Notes: generated by a model from the letters alone, not told the origin. Counted from the stretch's first letter, positions 47,000-60,334 are shown. The stretch is 64,000 nucleotides of DNA from Cavia porcellus (GCF_034190915.1 NW_026947501.1:4154001-4218000); one strand, 5' to 3'. A program made the numbers and translations.

Positions 47000-49900
47000 G
47001 GAGTGAGAAAAACATAACGGAGTGGTGTGAATCGGAGGGCCTGAATAAGGATAGGCAGTCAGTGGCAATGCAGGATGGAGAAAAGCACGACCGGGTGGTC
47101 AGCATGGGGAGGTCAGGAAACATGCAGTGGCAATGTGGGATAGGTTTCTGAAAAAAAAAGTGGGGTGGTGCGCATTGTAAGGTTTTCTAACAGGCCATTC
47201 ACTAGTAGGAGTCAGAAAAATATCACGAGGTGGTGTGAATCGGAGGGCCTGATTTAGGATAGGCAGTGAGTGGCAATGTAAAATGGAGAAAAGCACCACG
47301 AGGTGGTCATCACGGGGAGGACAGGAAACATGCAATGGAAATGTAGGATAGTTTTCTGAAAAACATCATGGGGTGGTGGGCATTGTAAGGGTTTCTAACA
47401 CGCCTTTCACTAGTAGGATGAAGAAAAACTTCACGGGGTGGTTTGAATCAGATGTTCTGAATTAGGATATACAGTGAGTGGCAATGTAGGATGGAGAAAA
47501 GAACCACGGGGTGGTCTGCATGGGGAGGTCAGAAAACATGGAGTGGCAATATAGGATATGTTTCTGAAAAAAAAAGCGGGGTGGTGTGTATTGTAAGGTT
47601 TTCTAACAGGCCATTCATTAGTAGGAGTCAGAAAAACATCACGGGGTGGTGTGAATCAGAGGGCCTGATTTAGGATAGGCAGTGAGTGGCAATGTAAAAT
47701 GGAGAAAAGCACCACGGGGTGGTCATCATGGGGAGGACACGAAACATGCAGTGGCAATGTAGGATAGTTTTCTGAAAAACGTCATGGGGTGGTGCGCATT
47801 GTAAGGGTTTCTAACAGGTCATTCACAAGTAGGATAAAGAAAAACATCACGGGGTGGTGTGAATCAGATTCTCAATTAGTATAGGCAGTGAGTGGCAATG
47901 TAGGATGGAGAAAAGCACCACGGGGTGGTCAGCATGGCGAGGTCAGGAAACATGCATTGACAATGTAGGATAGGTTTCTGAAAAACATCGCGGAGTGGTG
48001 TGCATTGTAAGGCTTTCTAACAGGCCATTCACTAGTAGGATGAGAAAAACATCACGTCGTGGCGTGAATCGCTGGGCCTGAATTAGGATAGGCAGTGAGT
48101 GGCAATATAAAATGGAGAAAAGCACCACGGTGTAGTCTGCATGGGGAGGTCAGGAAACATGGAGTGGCAATATAGGATAGGTTTCTGAAAAACATCACGG
48201 GGTAGTGCGCATTGTAAGGGTTTCTAACCGGCCATTCTCTGGTAGGAGTGAGAAATACATCAGGGGCGGGTGTGAATCAGAAGGCCTGAAATAGGATAGG
48301 CAGTGAGTGTCAATGTAGGATGGAGAAAAGCACCACGGCATGGTCAGCATGGGGAGGTCAGGAAACATGCATTGGCAATGTTGGATAGCTTTCTGAAAAA
48401 CATTACGGGTTGGTGCGCATTGTAAGGGTTTCTAACAAGCCATTCACTAGTAGAAGTGAGAAAAATATCATGGGTTGGTGTGAATCGGAGGGCCTGAATT
48501 AGGATAGGCAGTGAGTGGCAATGTAAAAGGGAGAAAAGCACCACGGGGTGGTCATCATGGGGAGGTCAGGAAACATGCAGTGGCAATGTAGGATAGGTTT
48601 CTGAAAAACAACGCAGGCTGGTGCGCATGGTAAAGGTTTCTAACAGGCCATTCACTAGTAGCGGTGAGAAAAATATAACAGGGAGGTGTGAATCCGATGG
48701 CCTGAATCAGGATTGGCAGTGAGTGGCAATGTAGGATGGAGAAAAGAACCATGGGGTGGTCCACATGGGGAGGTCAGGAACCATGCAATGGTAATGTAGG
48801 ATAGGCTTCTGAAAAACATCGCGGGGTGGTGTGCATTGTAAGGGTTTCTAACAAGCCATTCACAAGTAGGACTGAAAAAATCATCACGGGTTGGTGTGAA
48901 TCGGAGGGCCTGCATTAGGATAGGCAGTGAGTGGCAATGTAAAAGGGAGAAAAGCACCACGGGGTGGTCAGCATGGGGAGGTCAGGAAACATGCAGTGGC
49001 AATGTGGGAGAGGTGTCTGAACAAAAAAGCGGGGTGGGGCGCATTGTAAGGTTTTCTAACAGGCCATTCACAAGTAGGAGTGAAGAAAACATCACAGGGT
49101 GGTGTGAATCGGAGGGTCTGAATTAGGATAGGCTGTGAGTGGCAATGTACGATGGAGAAAAGCACCAGGGGTTTGTCAGCATGGGGAGTTAAGGAAACAT
49201 GCAGAGGCAATGTAGAATAGGTTTCTGATAAGCATCGCTGGGTAGTGTGCATTGTAAGGGTTTCTAACAGGCCATTCACTAGTAGGAGTGAGAACAACAT
49301 CACGCGGTGGTGTGAATCGGAGGCCCTGAATTAGGATAGGCAGTGAGTGGCAATTTAGGATGGAGAAAAGCACCACGGGTTGGTGAGCATGGGGAGGTCA
49401 GGAAACATACAATGGCAATGTAGGATAGGTTTCTGAAAAAAAAAAAGTGGGGTGGTGCGTATTGTAAGGGTTTCTAACAGGCCAATCCCTGGTAGGAGTG
49501 AGAGATATATCAAGGGAGGGTGTGAATCGAACAGCCTGAATCAGGATAGGCAGTGAGTGGCAATGTAGGTTGGAGAAAAGCACCACGGCATGGTCAGCAT
49601 GGGGAGGTCAGGAAACATTTAGTGGCAATGTAGTATAGGTTTCTAAAAAACATCGCGGGGTGGTGCACATTGTAAGGGTTTGTAACAGGCCATTCACTAG
49701 TAGGAGTGAGAAAAACATAACGGGGTGGTGTGAATCGGAGGCCCTGAATAAGGATAGGCAGTGAGTGGCAATGTAGAATGTCGAAAAGCACCACGGGGTG
49801 TTCAGCATGGGGAGGTCAGGAAACGTGCAGTGGCAATGTGGGATAGCTTTCTGAAAAACATTACGGGTTTGGGCGCATTGTAAGAGTTTCTAACAGGCCA

Positions 49901-52618
49901 TTCACTAGTAGGAGTCAGAAAAACATCACGGCGTGGTGTGAATTGGAGGGCCTGAATCAGGATAAGCAATGAGTGGCAATGTAGGATGGAGAAAAGCATC
50001 AAAGGGTGGTCATCATGGGGAGGACAGGACACATGCAGTGGCAATGTAGGATAGGTTTCTGAAAAACATTGCAAGTGGTGAGAATTGTAAGGCTTTCTAA
50101 CAGGCCATTCACCAGTGGGACTGAGAAAAACATCACGGGGTGGTGTGAATCAGAGGGCCTGAATTATGGTAAGCAGTGAGTGGCAATGTAGGATGGAGAA
50201 AAGCAACCACGGGGTGCTCAGCATGGGGAGGTCAGGAAACATGCATTGGCAATTTAGGATAGGTTTGTGAAAAAAACTTCGGGGTGGTGCGCATTGTAAG
50301 GCTTTCTAACAGGCCATTCAGTAGTAGGAGTGAGAAAAACATCACGGGGTGGTGTGAATCGGAGGGCCTGAATTACGATAGGCAGTGAGTGGAAACATAA
50401 AATGGAGAAAAGCAACAAGGTGTGGTCAGCATGGGGAGGTCAGGAAACATGCAGTGGCAATGTAGGATAGGTTTCTGAAAAACATCACAGGGTGGTGTGC
50501 ATTGTAAGGGTTTTTAACAGGCCATTCACTAGTAGGAGTGAGAAAAATATAATGGGTTGGTGTGAATTGGAGGGCCTGAATCAGAATAGGCAGTGAGTGG
50601 CAATGTAGGATGGAGAAAAGCACCACAGCGTGGTCAGCATGGGGAGGTCAGGAAACATGCAGTGGCAATGTAGGATAGTTTTCTGAAAAACGTCATGGGG
50701 TGGTGCGCATTGTAAGGGTTTCTAACAGGTCATTCACAAGTAGGATGAAGAAAAACATCACGGGGTGGTGTGAATCAGATGTTCTCAATTAGTATAGGCA
50801 GTGAGTGGCAATGTAGGTTGGAGAAAAGCACCACGGGGTGGTCAGCATGGCGAGGTCAGGAAACATGCATTGACAATGTAGGATAGGTTTCTGAAAAACA
50901 TCGCGGAGTGGTGTGCATTGTAAGGCTTTCTAACAGGCCATTCACTAGTAGGATGAGAAAAACATCACGTCGTGGTGTGAATCGCTGGGCCTGAATTAGG
51001 ATAGGCAGTGAGTGGCAATATAAAATGGAGAAAAGCCCCACGGTGTGGTCTGCATGGGGAGGTCAGGAAACATGGAGTGGCAATATAGGATAGGTTTCTG
51101 AAAAACATCACGGGGTAGTGCGCATTGTAAGGGTTTCTAACCGGCCATTCTCTGGTAGGAGAGAGAAATACATCAGGGGCGGGTGTGAATCGGAAGGCCT
51201 GAAATAGGATAGGCAGTGAGTGGCAATGTAAAAGGGAGAAAAGCACCACGGGGTGGTCATCATGGGGAGGTCAGGAAACATGCAGTGGCAATGTAGGATA
51301 GGTTTCTGAAAAAAGCTTCGGGGTGGTGCGCATTGTAAGGGTTTCTAACAGGACATTAACTAGTAGGAGTGAGAAAAACATCACGGGGTGGTGTCAATCG
51401 GAGGGCCTGATTTAGGATAGGCAGTGAGTGGCAATGTAGGATGGAGAAAAGCACCACGAGGTGGTCAGCATGAGGAGGTCAGGAAACATGCAGTGGCAAA
51501 GTAGGATAGTTTTCTGAAAAACATCACGGGGTGGTGCCCATTGTAAGGCTTTCTAACAGGCCATTCACTAGTAGGAGTGAGAAAAACATCACGGGGTGGT
51601 GTCAATCGGAGGGCCTGAATCAAGTTAGACAGTGAGTGGCAATGTAGGATGGAGAAAAGCACCACGGGTTGGTGAGCATGGGGAGGTCAGGAAACATACA
51701 ATGGCAATGTAGGATAGGTTTCTGAAAAACATCGCGGGGTTGTGCGCATTGTAAGGGTTTGTAGCAGTCCATGCACTAGTAGGAGTGACAAAATCATCAC
51801 AGGGGGGTGTGAATCGGAGGGCCTGAATCAGGATAGGCAGTGAGTGGCAATGTAGGATGGAGAAAAACACCACGGAGTGGTCAGGATGGGGAGGTCAGGA
51901 AACATGCAGTGGCAATGAAGGATAGGTTTCTTAAAAACATTGCGGGGTGGTGCTCATTGTAAGGGTTTCTAAAAGGCCTTTCACTAGTAGGAGTGAGAGA
52001 AACATCACGAGGTGTTGTGAATCGCAGGGCCTGAATCATTGTAGGCAGTGAGTGGCAATGTAGGATGGAGAAAAGCACCACGGGGTGGTCAGGATTGGGA
52101 GGTCAGGAAACATTCAGTGGCAATGTAGGATAGGTTTCTGAAAAACATCGCGGCGTAGTGCGCATGGTAATGGTTTCTAACAGGCCATTTACTAGTAGGA
52201 GAGAGAAATACATCATGGTGTGGTGTGAATTGGAGGGCCTGAATCAAGTTAGACAGTGAGTGGCAATGTAGGATGGAGAAAAGCAACACGGCATGGTCAG
52301 CATGGGGAGGTCAGGAAACATTTAGTGGCAATGTAGTATAGGTTTCTGAAAAACATCGCTGGGTTGTGCGCAAAGTAAGGGTTTCTAACAGGCCATTCAC
52401 TAGTAGGAGTGAGAAAAACATCACGGTGTGGTGTGATTTGGAGGGCCTGAATTAGTTTAGGCAGTGAGTGGCAATGTAGGATGGAGAAAAGCACCACAGG
52501 ATGGTCAGCATGGGGAGGTCAGCAAACATGCAGTGGCAATGTAGGATACTTTTTTGAAAAACATCAGGGGGTGATGCGCATTTTAAGGGTTTCAAAAAGG
52601 CCATTAACTCGTAGGAGT
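47000..52618. repeat. Satellite block of unit B, copy 2
   Basis: 5,619 bp: 27 monomers of ~208 bp plus the 5-bp target duplication. With the ERV this gives an 8,868-bp composite unit. It aligns with copy 1 from about 47,368 onward. It contains the internal 14-monomer-offset duplication (about 47,940-48,130 and 50,856-51,041). No gene is present. Confidence 0.93.
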
Positions 52619-52921
52619 TGACCGGAGCCGCGGGAGACAGGAGACCAAACTCGAGCAGGATCAGCTCTCAAACTTTATTGCGTAGAGCGAACCGGACCTA
52701 ACAACGTCCGCCACCCTCAACGTTGGTTCCTCTTCCGCCCGTTGGGGGCAGGAACAGCCTCTTATAAGGGGAAGCAGTATCCAATCACAGAGAAGCACGT
52801 CTAACAAGCTGATAGGCTAGCGTCACGGATAACTGGGCAGACATGACAATTTGGTGGGCTTGTTCAGGGTGGGAAGAACCCGGAAGCAGGAAATGTGTGC
52901 CATCATAGGCGGCTTCCCACA
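52619..52921 (-). repeat. 3' LTR, ERV copy 2
   Basis: 303 bp, same as the copy 1 3' LTR apart from G at 52685 (CGTAGAGCG versus CGTACAGCG). It carries the same 3'-LTR-specific variants (CACGGATAA, CAGGGTGGG). Confidence 0.92.
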
Positions 52922-52935
52922 TCTCCCCCTTTTTT
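52922..52935 (-). promoter_or_regulatory. Polypurine tract, ERV copy 2
   Basis: AAAAAAGGGGGAGA next to the 3' LTR, identical to copy 1. Confidence 0.9.
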
Positions 52936-53050
52936 ATTTATTAAAATAGGATGGTCTGTGTGTCCCTCCAAGGTGTCTATGACCTTGTTGCTGTTAGACA
53001 CCTAGGAGTGGGCCTACCTTGTAGGCCGAGGCATGAGAGAATGTAGAGGT

Positions 53051-53362
53051 CTATACCCTGCTGTGCATCACCCTGTTTTGTGCATATCCTTGCGCCAGGA
53101 CCATGCTCAAGGTGAGTGGTTCATTTTTTCGCAGGGCCAGGCTTTTGTGAACCGAACCTGGATGCATATAGATATTCATTCCTGCCTTCCCCCCAACCTT
53201 TGGGGCGGATGGCACTGTAGTACCCTTGGTCTCGCATCTCAATGCCAATAATTTGACTCCGGGAGGGACCCCTGGCCTTATAGGCCATGTATATCTGAGT
53301 GGAGCCTGTCTTAGGTTGACCGGGAGTGCTTTTCCCGTCTTACCCGTCATTGGCTTGCCCAC
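53051..53362 (-). other. Unassigned frame between env and the 3' LTR, copy 2
   Basis: Same translation as in copy 1. Function not recognised, and coding status is doubtful because the frame opens at a GTG. Confidence 0.3.
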
Positions 53363-53369
53363 TCAGCTC

Positions 53370-53864
53370 TTATAGCTGATGTTCTGCAATGTGAAGGAGA
53401 TATGCGGCGGCCTGCTGGCCTGATGGGCCACCTGCTGCCATTTGCATGGCTGCCATAGCTGTGATCTTAACCTGCTGCTGAGTTTGTATGAGGCGATCTA
53501 ACAAGCATTTAATAACCACAAGCCCCACTAGGATGGCCACGGCAATCAGGATCCAAGTAGTCAGGTTGGGCCAGGAGAACCAGGAGGTGACGCATTCCCA
53601 CAAACTGGCTATAACACTGCCTAAAGTTGATAAATCAAACCTGACTGGACCTAGTTGGATACCGTCCATATTGTCAAGTTCCTGACCGACTATGAGGGAC
53701 AAATTGTGAAACTTAGGTAGGTAGGTGTCTTGCAGCCAAGCTGTCATATTTTTAACAATGTTGGTCAAATTTGTGCGAACAGGGGTGATTAATAGGAACC
53801 CACAGAATAGAAAAAGCTCCAAACCAGACATTTTAGTTTGTAGATGGTCTCGGGCGCTGAGCAT
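53370..53864 (-). pseudogene. env: env remnant, ERV copy 2
   Basis: 164 codons with a signal-like stretch, Trp-rich membrane-proximal segment and membrane span. SU and the fusion region are absent. One change (Thr to Ala) in the tail relative to copy 1. Confidence 0.78.
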
Positions 53865-54636
53865 CGGTCCCAGAAGGGTCGAGTTGACTTGTGTCCGCGG
53901 GCTTATCCTCCTGTGCTTTATCAGGAACTGGTGGGGAGTTTACTGCTCGCGTCAATCTTTCCGGGACCCACAGCAGTTCGCAGCCTGGTTCCTGTGGGAA
54001 GACACAAACCGCACCTCGGGTCCAGCTAACCACTGGATCCGGGCCCATCCATTGTCCTGTAAGGACATCTTTCCATCTAACCAGCCCTTTGTCGGTTGGG
54101 GACGGATTGCTATGTTCCATGGCAGGGGAATGATTACTGTGGTTTAAATTGAGAAAATTTATGGTAAAGAGTGCCAATGATATTCTTCCTTTGGGCGTTA
54201 GGCCGTGGCCTATCCCCTCTTTTTGCTTTTGTAAGACACCCTTGAGTGTCTGATGTACCCGTTCAATGATGCCTTGTCCTTGAGGCTTATATGGAATGCC
54301 ATGCTTAAGGACAACATCCATTTGTTGACAGAATGTTACAAAAGTTTTGCTGGTGTAAGCAGGACCATTGTCTGTTTTTAATATATTGGGCTTTCCCCAA
54401 GCAGCCCAGGCTGCAAGACAATGATTAATAGCATGGGTGGCCCTTTCTCCAGGTTCTGCCGAAGCAAACATAACCTGAGAAGCGGTGTCAACCGAAACAT
54501 GTACATATTTGAGTTTTCCGAATTCTGGGATGTGTGTAACATCCATTTGCCAAATATGATTGGGGCGCAGTCCTCTCGGGTTAACACACTGGGCGCGTGG
54601 CCAAGTCCACCAAGGCAAATGGCGCATTGGGCCCAT
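53833..54636 (-). pseudogene. pol: Integrase (pol 3' end) remnant, ERV copy 2
   Basis: 267-codon core plus C-terminal integrase fragment with the D32/D89/E125 triad. One replacement relative to copy 1: Pro to Leu in the C-terminal domain (CELLWVP), from the change at 53974. The HHCC domain is missing as in copy 1. Confidence 0.88.
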
Positions 54637-55258
54637 AAGCTGAAACTGCGTCCTTGATAGCTTTAAGTTGTTTAATTTCTAAGGGCTCATAATATCCTCC
54701 TCCTCCCCTGCCTCCTACTTGTACCGGGAATGCATGGAGACCGGAACACTCAAAGGGAAGCCGCGACCATACCCTCTGGTGGAAGGAACGTCCTCCTCCC
54801 TCCCCAGATGGGGGCGCAGAAGGCAACCCAGGAAGTAGCTCTCCCTCTAACCATGGCGGTGCCATAGGTTGTGGGCGCCCTCTGGCGGCCACGGATGGAG
54901 GTGGCAGCCCAGGGAGCAACTCCTCTTCAGGCCACGGCGGTGCAGTGGGGCCTGGCGCCCTGAAGGGGGCGATCGTGGGTTGCGAACTTGCCAAAGGGCG
55001 GAAGGGCTTAAGCTCCTCCCATAAGGCAGAGTAGCTCGGGCAGGGTGGTGTTGGGTTCCCCTTTTTATCTTCCCGAGCCCTGAATTCCTCTTTAAGCTGT
55101 GCAGGAGGGTCCTGTTTAGCGAAGACAACCTCCTCTTCTGAACCTTCCGAATCAGAATCAGAATTAGAGCCCTGAGGGTCCTCCAGAGACCCTCAATCGG
55201 CAGTGGCTCCGGGCTCCTCTGAGCATTCTGATCGAGCTTTATCAAAAGCCTGTCGGGC
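54581..55258 (-). pseudogene. gag: gag remnant, ERV copy 2
   Basis: Same fragment as in copy 1: acidic stretch, repeated Pro-rich peptide, capsid N-terminus, then the deletion. The in-frame TGA is at 55193-55195, so the stop predates amplification. No protein difference from copy 1 was seen. Confidence 0.82.
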
Positions 55259-55544
55259 TGTATTAGCGAAGCGAAAGCAAAACAGATGCAAAGGGAAAAG
55301 AAAAGAAAAAAAAACTGCGTCCACTCGTGTGGTGCTCAAAATCTGTTAGGTGCGTCCACCCAACCCAGGTGACCCAGTACTCACTTGTCCCAAAAAACGC
55401 TGTATCTCACGTAGCTGATCAGGGTGAAGAGAAGAGGTGCTCGGGGCCTTCCGTTGTTATTGGGCTAGGTCCTCCGTCGTACCGCAGGCAACAGCAATCG
55501 CAGCTCCCGGCCGAAGAGGCACGTCGCTGAGTCTTTTACCTTTT
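55259..55544 (-). other. ERV leader, copy 2
   Basis: As in copy 1. The weakened donor CAA|GTGAGT is at 55379-55388, and there is no ATG on the minus strand. Confidence 0.55.
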
Positions 55545-55562
55545 TCCCTGTACGGGCCACCA
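55545..55562 (-). promoter_or_regulatory. Primer binding site, ERV copy 2
   Basis: Identical to copy 1; closest to the tRNA-Ile(AAU) 3' end. Confidence 0.7.
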
Positions 55563-55564
55563 GA

Positions 55565-55867
55565 TGACCGGAGCCGCGGGAGACAGGAGACCAAACTCGA
55601 GCAGGATCAGCTCTCAAACTTTATTGCGTACAGCGAACCGGACCTAACAACGTCCGCCACCCTCAACGTTGGTTCCTCTTCCGCCCGTTGGGGGCAGGAA
55701 CAGCCTCTTATAAGGGGAAGCAGTATCCAATCACAGAGAAGCGCGTCTAACAAGCTGATAGGCTAGCGTCACGGGTAACTGGGCAGACATGACAATTTGG
55801 TGGGCTTGTTCAGGCCGGGAAGAACCCGGAAGCAGGAAATGGGTGCCATCATAGGCGGCTTCCCACA
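55565..55867 (-). repeat. 5' LTR, ERV copy 2
   Basis: 303 bp. Same TATA-like element (55707-55714) and AATAAA (55620-55625) as in copy 1. Confidence 0.92.
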
Positions 55868-58800
55868 GGAGTGAGAAAAACATAACGGAGTGGTGTGAAT
55901 CGGAGGGCCTGAATAAGGATAGGCAGTCAGTGGCAATGTAGGATGGAGAAAAGCACGACCGGGTGGTCAGCATGGGGAGGTCAGGAAACATGCAGTGGCA
56001 ATGTGGGATAGGTTTCTGAAAAAAAAAGTGGGGTGGTGCGCATTGTAAGGTTTTCTAACAGGCCATTCACTAGTAGGAGTCAGAAAAATATCACGAGGTG
56101 GTGTGAATCGGAGGGCCTGATTTAGGATAGGCAGTGAGTGGCAATGTAAAATGGAGAAAAGCACCACGGGGTGGTCATCACGGGGAGGACAGGAAACATG
56201 CAATGGAAATGTAGGATAGTTTTCTGAAAAACATCATGGGGTGGTGGGCATTGTAAGGGTTTCTAACAGGCCTTTCACTAGTAGGATGAAGAAAAACTTC
56301 ACGGGGTGGTTTGAATCAGATGTTCTGAATTAGGATATACAGTGAGTGGCAATGTAGGATGGAGAAAAGAACCACGGGGTGGTCTGCATGGGGAGGTCAG
56401 AAAACATGGAGTTGCAATATAGGATATATTTCTGAAAAAAAAAGCGGGGTGGTGTGTATTGTAAGGTTTTTTAACAGGCCATTCATTAGTAGGAGTCAGA
56501 AAAACATCACGGGGTGGTGTGAATCGGAGGGCCTGATTTAGGATAGGCAGTGAGTGGCAATGTAAAATGGAGAAAAGCACCACGGGGTGGTCATCATGGG
56601 GAGGACACGAAACATGCAGTGGCAATGTAGGATAGTTTTCTGAAAAACGTCATGGGGTGGTGCGCATTGTAAGGGTTTCTAACAGGTCATTCACAAGTAG
56701 GATAAAGAAAAACATCACGGGGTGGTGTGAATCAGATTCTCAATTAGTATAGGCAGTGAGTGGCAATGTAGGATGGAGAAAAGCACCACGGGGTGGTCAG
56801 CATGGCGAGGTCAGGAAACATGCATTGACAATGTAGGATAGGTTTCTGAAAAACATCGCGGAGTGGTGTGCATTGTAAGGTTTTCTAACAGGCCATTCAC
56901 TAGTAGGATGAGAAAAACATCACGTCGTGGTGTGAATCGCTGGGCCTGAATTAGGATAGGCAGTGAGTGGCAATATAAAATGGAGAAAAGCCCCACGGTG
57001 TGGTCTGCATGGGGAGGTCAGGAAACATGGAGTGGCAATATAGGATAGGTTTCTGAAAAACATCACGGGGTAGTGCGCATTGTAAGGGTTTCTAACCGGC
57101 CATTCTCTGGTAGGAGTGAGAAATACATCAGGGGCGGGTGTGAATCGGAAGGCCTGAAATAGGATAGGCAGTGAGTGTCAATGTAGGATGGAGAAAAGCA
57201 CCACGGCATGGTCAGCATGGGGAGGTCAGGAAACATGCATTGGCAATGTTGGATAGCTTTCTGAAAAACATTACGGGTTGGTGCGCATTGTAAGGGTTTC
57301 TAACAAGCCATTCACTAGTAGAAGTGAGAAAAATATCACGGGTTGGTGTGAATCGGAGGGCCTGAATTAGGATAGGCAGTGAGTGGCAATGTAAAAGGGA
57401 GAAAAGCACCACGGGGTGGTCATCATGGGGAGGTCAGGAAACATGCAGTGGCAATGTAGGATAGGTTTCTGAAAAACAACGCAGGCTGGTGCGCATGGTA
57501 AAGGTTTCTAACAGGCCATTCACTAGTAGCGGTGAGAAAAATATAACAGGGAGGTGTGAATCCGATGGCCTGAATCAGGATTGGCAGTGAGTGGCAATGT
57601 AGGATGGAGAAAAGAACCATGGGGTGGTCCACATGGGGAGGTCAGGAACCATGCAATGGTAATGTAGGATAGGCTTCTGAAAAACATCGCGGGGTGGTGT
57701 GCATTGTAAGGGTTTCTAACAAGCCATTCACAAGTAGGACTGAAAAAATCATCACGGGTTGGTGTGAATCGGAGGGCCTGCATTAGGATAGGCAGTGAGT
57801 GGCAATGTAAAAGGGAGAAAAGCACCACGGGGTGGTCAGCATGGGGAGGTCAGGAAACATGCAGTGGCAATGTGGGAGAGGTGTCTGAACAAAAAAGCGG
57901 GGTGGGGCGCATTGTAAGGTTTTCTAACAGGCCATTCACAAGTAGGAGTGAAGAAAACATCACAGGGTGGTGTGAATCGGAGGGTCTGAATTAGGATAGG
58001 CTGTGAGTGGCAATGTACGATGGAGAAAAGCACCAGGGGTTTGTCAGCATGGGGAGTTAAGGAAACATGCAGAGGCAATGTAGAATAGGTTTCTGATAAG
58101 CATCGCTGGGTAGTGTGCATTGTAAGGGTTTCTAACAGGCCATTCACTAGTAGGAGTGAGAACAACATCACGCGGTGGTGTGAATCGGAGGCCCTGAATT
58201 AGGATAGGCAGTGAGTGGCAATTTAGGATGGAGAAAAGCACCACGGGTTGGTGAGCATGGGGAGGTCAGGAAACATACAATGGCAATGTAGGATAGGTTT
58301 CTGAAAAAAAAAAAAGTGGGGTGGTGCGTATTGTAAGGGTTTCTAACAGGCCAATCCCTGGTAGGAGTGAGAGATATATCAAGGGAGGGTGTGAATCGAA
58401 CAGCCTGAATCAGGATAGGCAGTGAGTGGCAATGTAGGTTGGAGAAAAGCACCACGGCATGGTCAGCATGGGGAGGTCAGGAAACATTTAGTGGCAATGT
58501 AGTATAGGTTTCTAAAAAACATCGCGGGGTGGTGCACATTGTAAGGGTTTGTAACAGGCCATTCACTAGTAGGAGTGAGAAAAACATAACGGGGTGGTGT
58601 GAATCGGAGGCCCTGAATAAGGATAGGCAGTGAGTGGCAATGTAGAATGTCGAAAAGCACCATGGGGTGTTCAGCATGGGGAGGTCAGGAAACGTGCAGT
58701 GGCAATGTGGGATAGCTTTCTGAAAAACATTACGGGTTTGGGCGCATTGTAAGAGTTTCTAACAGGCCATTCACTAGTAGGAGTCAGAAAAACATCACGG

Positions 58801-60031
58801 CGTGGTGTGAATTGGAGGGCCTGAATCAGGATAAGCAATGAGTGGCAATGTAGGATGGAGAAAAGCATCAAAGGGTGGTCATCATGGGGAGGTCAGGACA
58901 CATGCAGTGGCAATGTAGGATAGGTTTCTGAAAAACATTGCAAGTGGTGAGAATTGTAAGGCTTTCTAACAGGCCATTCACCAGTGGGACTGAGAAAAAC
59001 ATCACGGGGTGGTGTGAATCAGAGGGCCTGAATTATGGTAAGCAGTGAGTGGCAATGTAGGATGGAGAAAAGCAACCACGGGGTGCTCAGCATGGGGAGG
59101 TCAGGAAACATGCAGTGGCAATTTAGGATAGGTTTGTGAAAAAAACTTCGGGGTGGTGCGCATTGTAAGGGTTTCTAACAGGCCATTAACTAGTAGGAGT
59201 GAGAAAAACATCACGGGGTGGTGTGAATCGGAGGGCCTGAATCAGGATAGGCAGTGAGTGGCAATGTAGGATGGAGAAAAACACCACGGGGTGGTCAGGA
59301 TTGGGAGGTCAGGAAACATGCAGTGGCAATGAAGGATAGGTTTCTTAAAAACATTGCAGGGTGGTGCTCATTGTAAGGGTTTCTAAAAGGCCTTTCCCTA
59401 GTAGGAGTGAGAGAAACATTACGAGGTGTTGTGAATCGCAGGGCCTGAATCATTATAGGCCGTGAGTGGCAATGTAGGATGGAGAAAACACCACGGGGTG
59501 GTCAGGATTGGGAGGTCAGGAAACATTCAGTGGCAATGTAGGATAGGTTTCTGAAAAACATCGCGGCGTAGTGCTCATGGTAATGGTTTCTAAAAGGCCA
59601 TTTACTAGTAGGAGAGAGAAATACATCATGGTGTGGTGTGAATTGGAGGGCCTGAATCAAGTTAGACAGTGAGAGGCAATGTAGGATGGAGAAAAGCACC
59701 ACGGCATGGTCAGCATGGGGAGGTCAGGAAACATTTAGTGGCAATGTATTATAGGTTTCTGAAAAACGTCGCTGGGTTGTGCGCAAAGTAAGGGTTTCTA
59801 ACAGGCCATTCACTAGTAGGAGTGAGAAAAACATCACGGTGTGGTGTGATTTGGAGGGCCTGAATTAGTTTAGGCAGTGAGTGGCAATGTAGGATGGAGA
59901 AAAGCACCACAGAATGGTCAGCATGGGGAGGTCAGCAAACATGCAGTGGCAATGTAGGATACTTTTTTGAAAAACATCAGGGGGTGATGCGCATTTTAAG
60001 GGTTTCAAAAAGGCCATTAACTCGTAGGAGT
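55868..60031. repeat. Satellite block of unit B, copy 3 (short)
   Basis: 4,164 bp: 20 monomers plus the 5-bp target duplication, seven fewer than copy 2. It follows copy 2 at offset 8,868-8,869 up to about 59,150, then rejoins at an offset of about 7,413. It has only one copy of the block that copies 1 and 2 carry twice, 14 monomers apart. No gene is present. Confidence 0.92.
59150..59240. other. Seven-monomer length-change breakpoint in unit B copy 3
   Basis: The monomer here is a mosaic. Its left part matches copy 2 near 50,260-50,285 (TTTGTGAAAAAAACTTCGGGG). Its middle resembles copy 2 near 51,320-51,365 (GGTTTCTAACAGG.CATTAAC). Its right part matches near 51,800-51,870. The total difference of 1,455 bp is seven monomers and phase is kept, which fits one or two unequal exchanges. 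Confidence 0.75.
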
Positions 60032-60334
60032 TGACCGGAGCCGCGGGAGACAGGAGACCAAACTCGAGCAGGATCAGCTCTCAAACTTTATTGCGTACAG
60101 CGAACCGGACCTAACAACGTCCGCCACCCTCAACGTTGGTTCCTCTTCCGCCCGTTGGGGGCAGGAACAGCCTCTTATAAGGGGAAGCAGTATCCAATCA
60201 CAGAGAAGCGCATCTAACAAGCTGATAGGCTAGCATCACGGATAACTGGGCAGACATGACAATTTGGTGGGCTTGTTCAGGGCGGGAAGAACCCGGAAGC
60301 AGGAAATGGGTGCCATCATAGGCGGCTTCCCACA
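60032..60334 (-). repeat. 3' LTR, ERV copy 3
   Basis: 303 bp. It carries the 3'-LTR-specific CACGGATAA, plus CAGGGCGGG, which is intermediate between the copy 1/2 3' LTR (CAGGGTGGG) and the 5' LTRs (CAGGCCGGG). Private changes are GCGCATC and AGCATCAC. Confidence 0.92.

Larger units (their letters stand above)
52619..55867 (-). mobile_element. Defective class II ERV, copy 2
   Basis: 3,249 bp, identical to copy 1 except for about three substitutions I could locate: 52685 (G for C), 53406 (C for T) and 53974 (A for G). Same LTR ends, same GGAGT target duplication and same place in the monomer, so it is a copy made with the satellite and not a second insertion. Confidence 0.95.
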
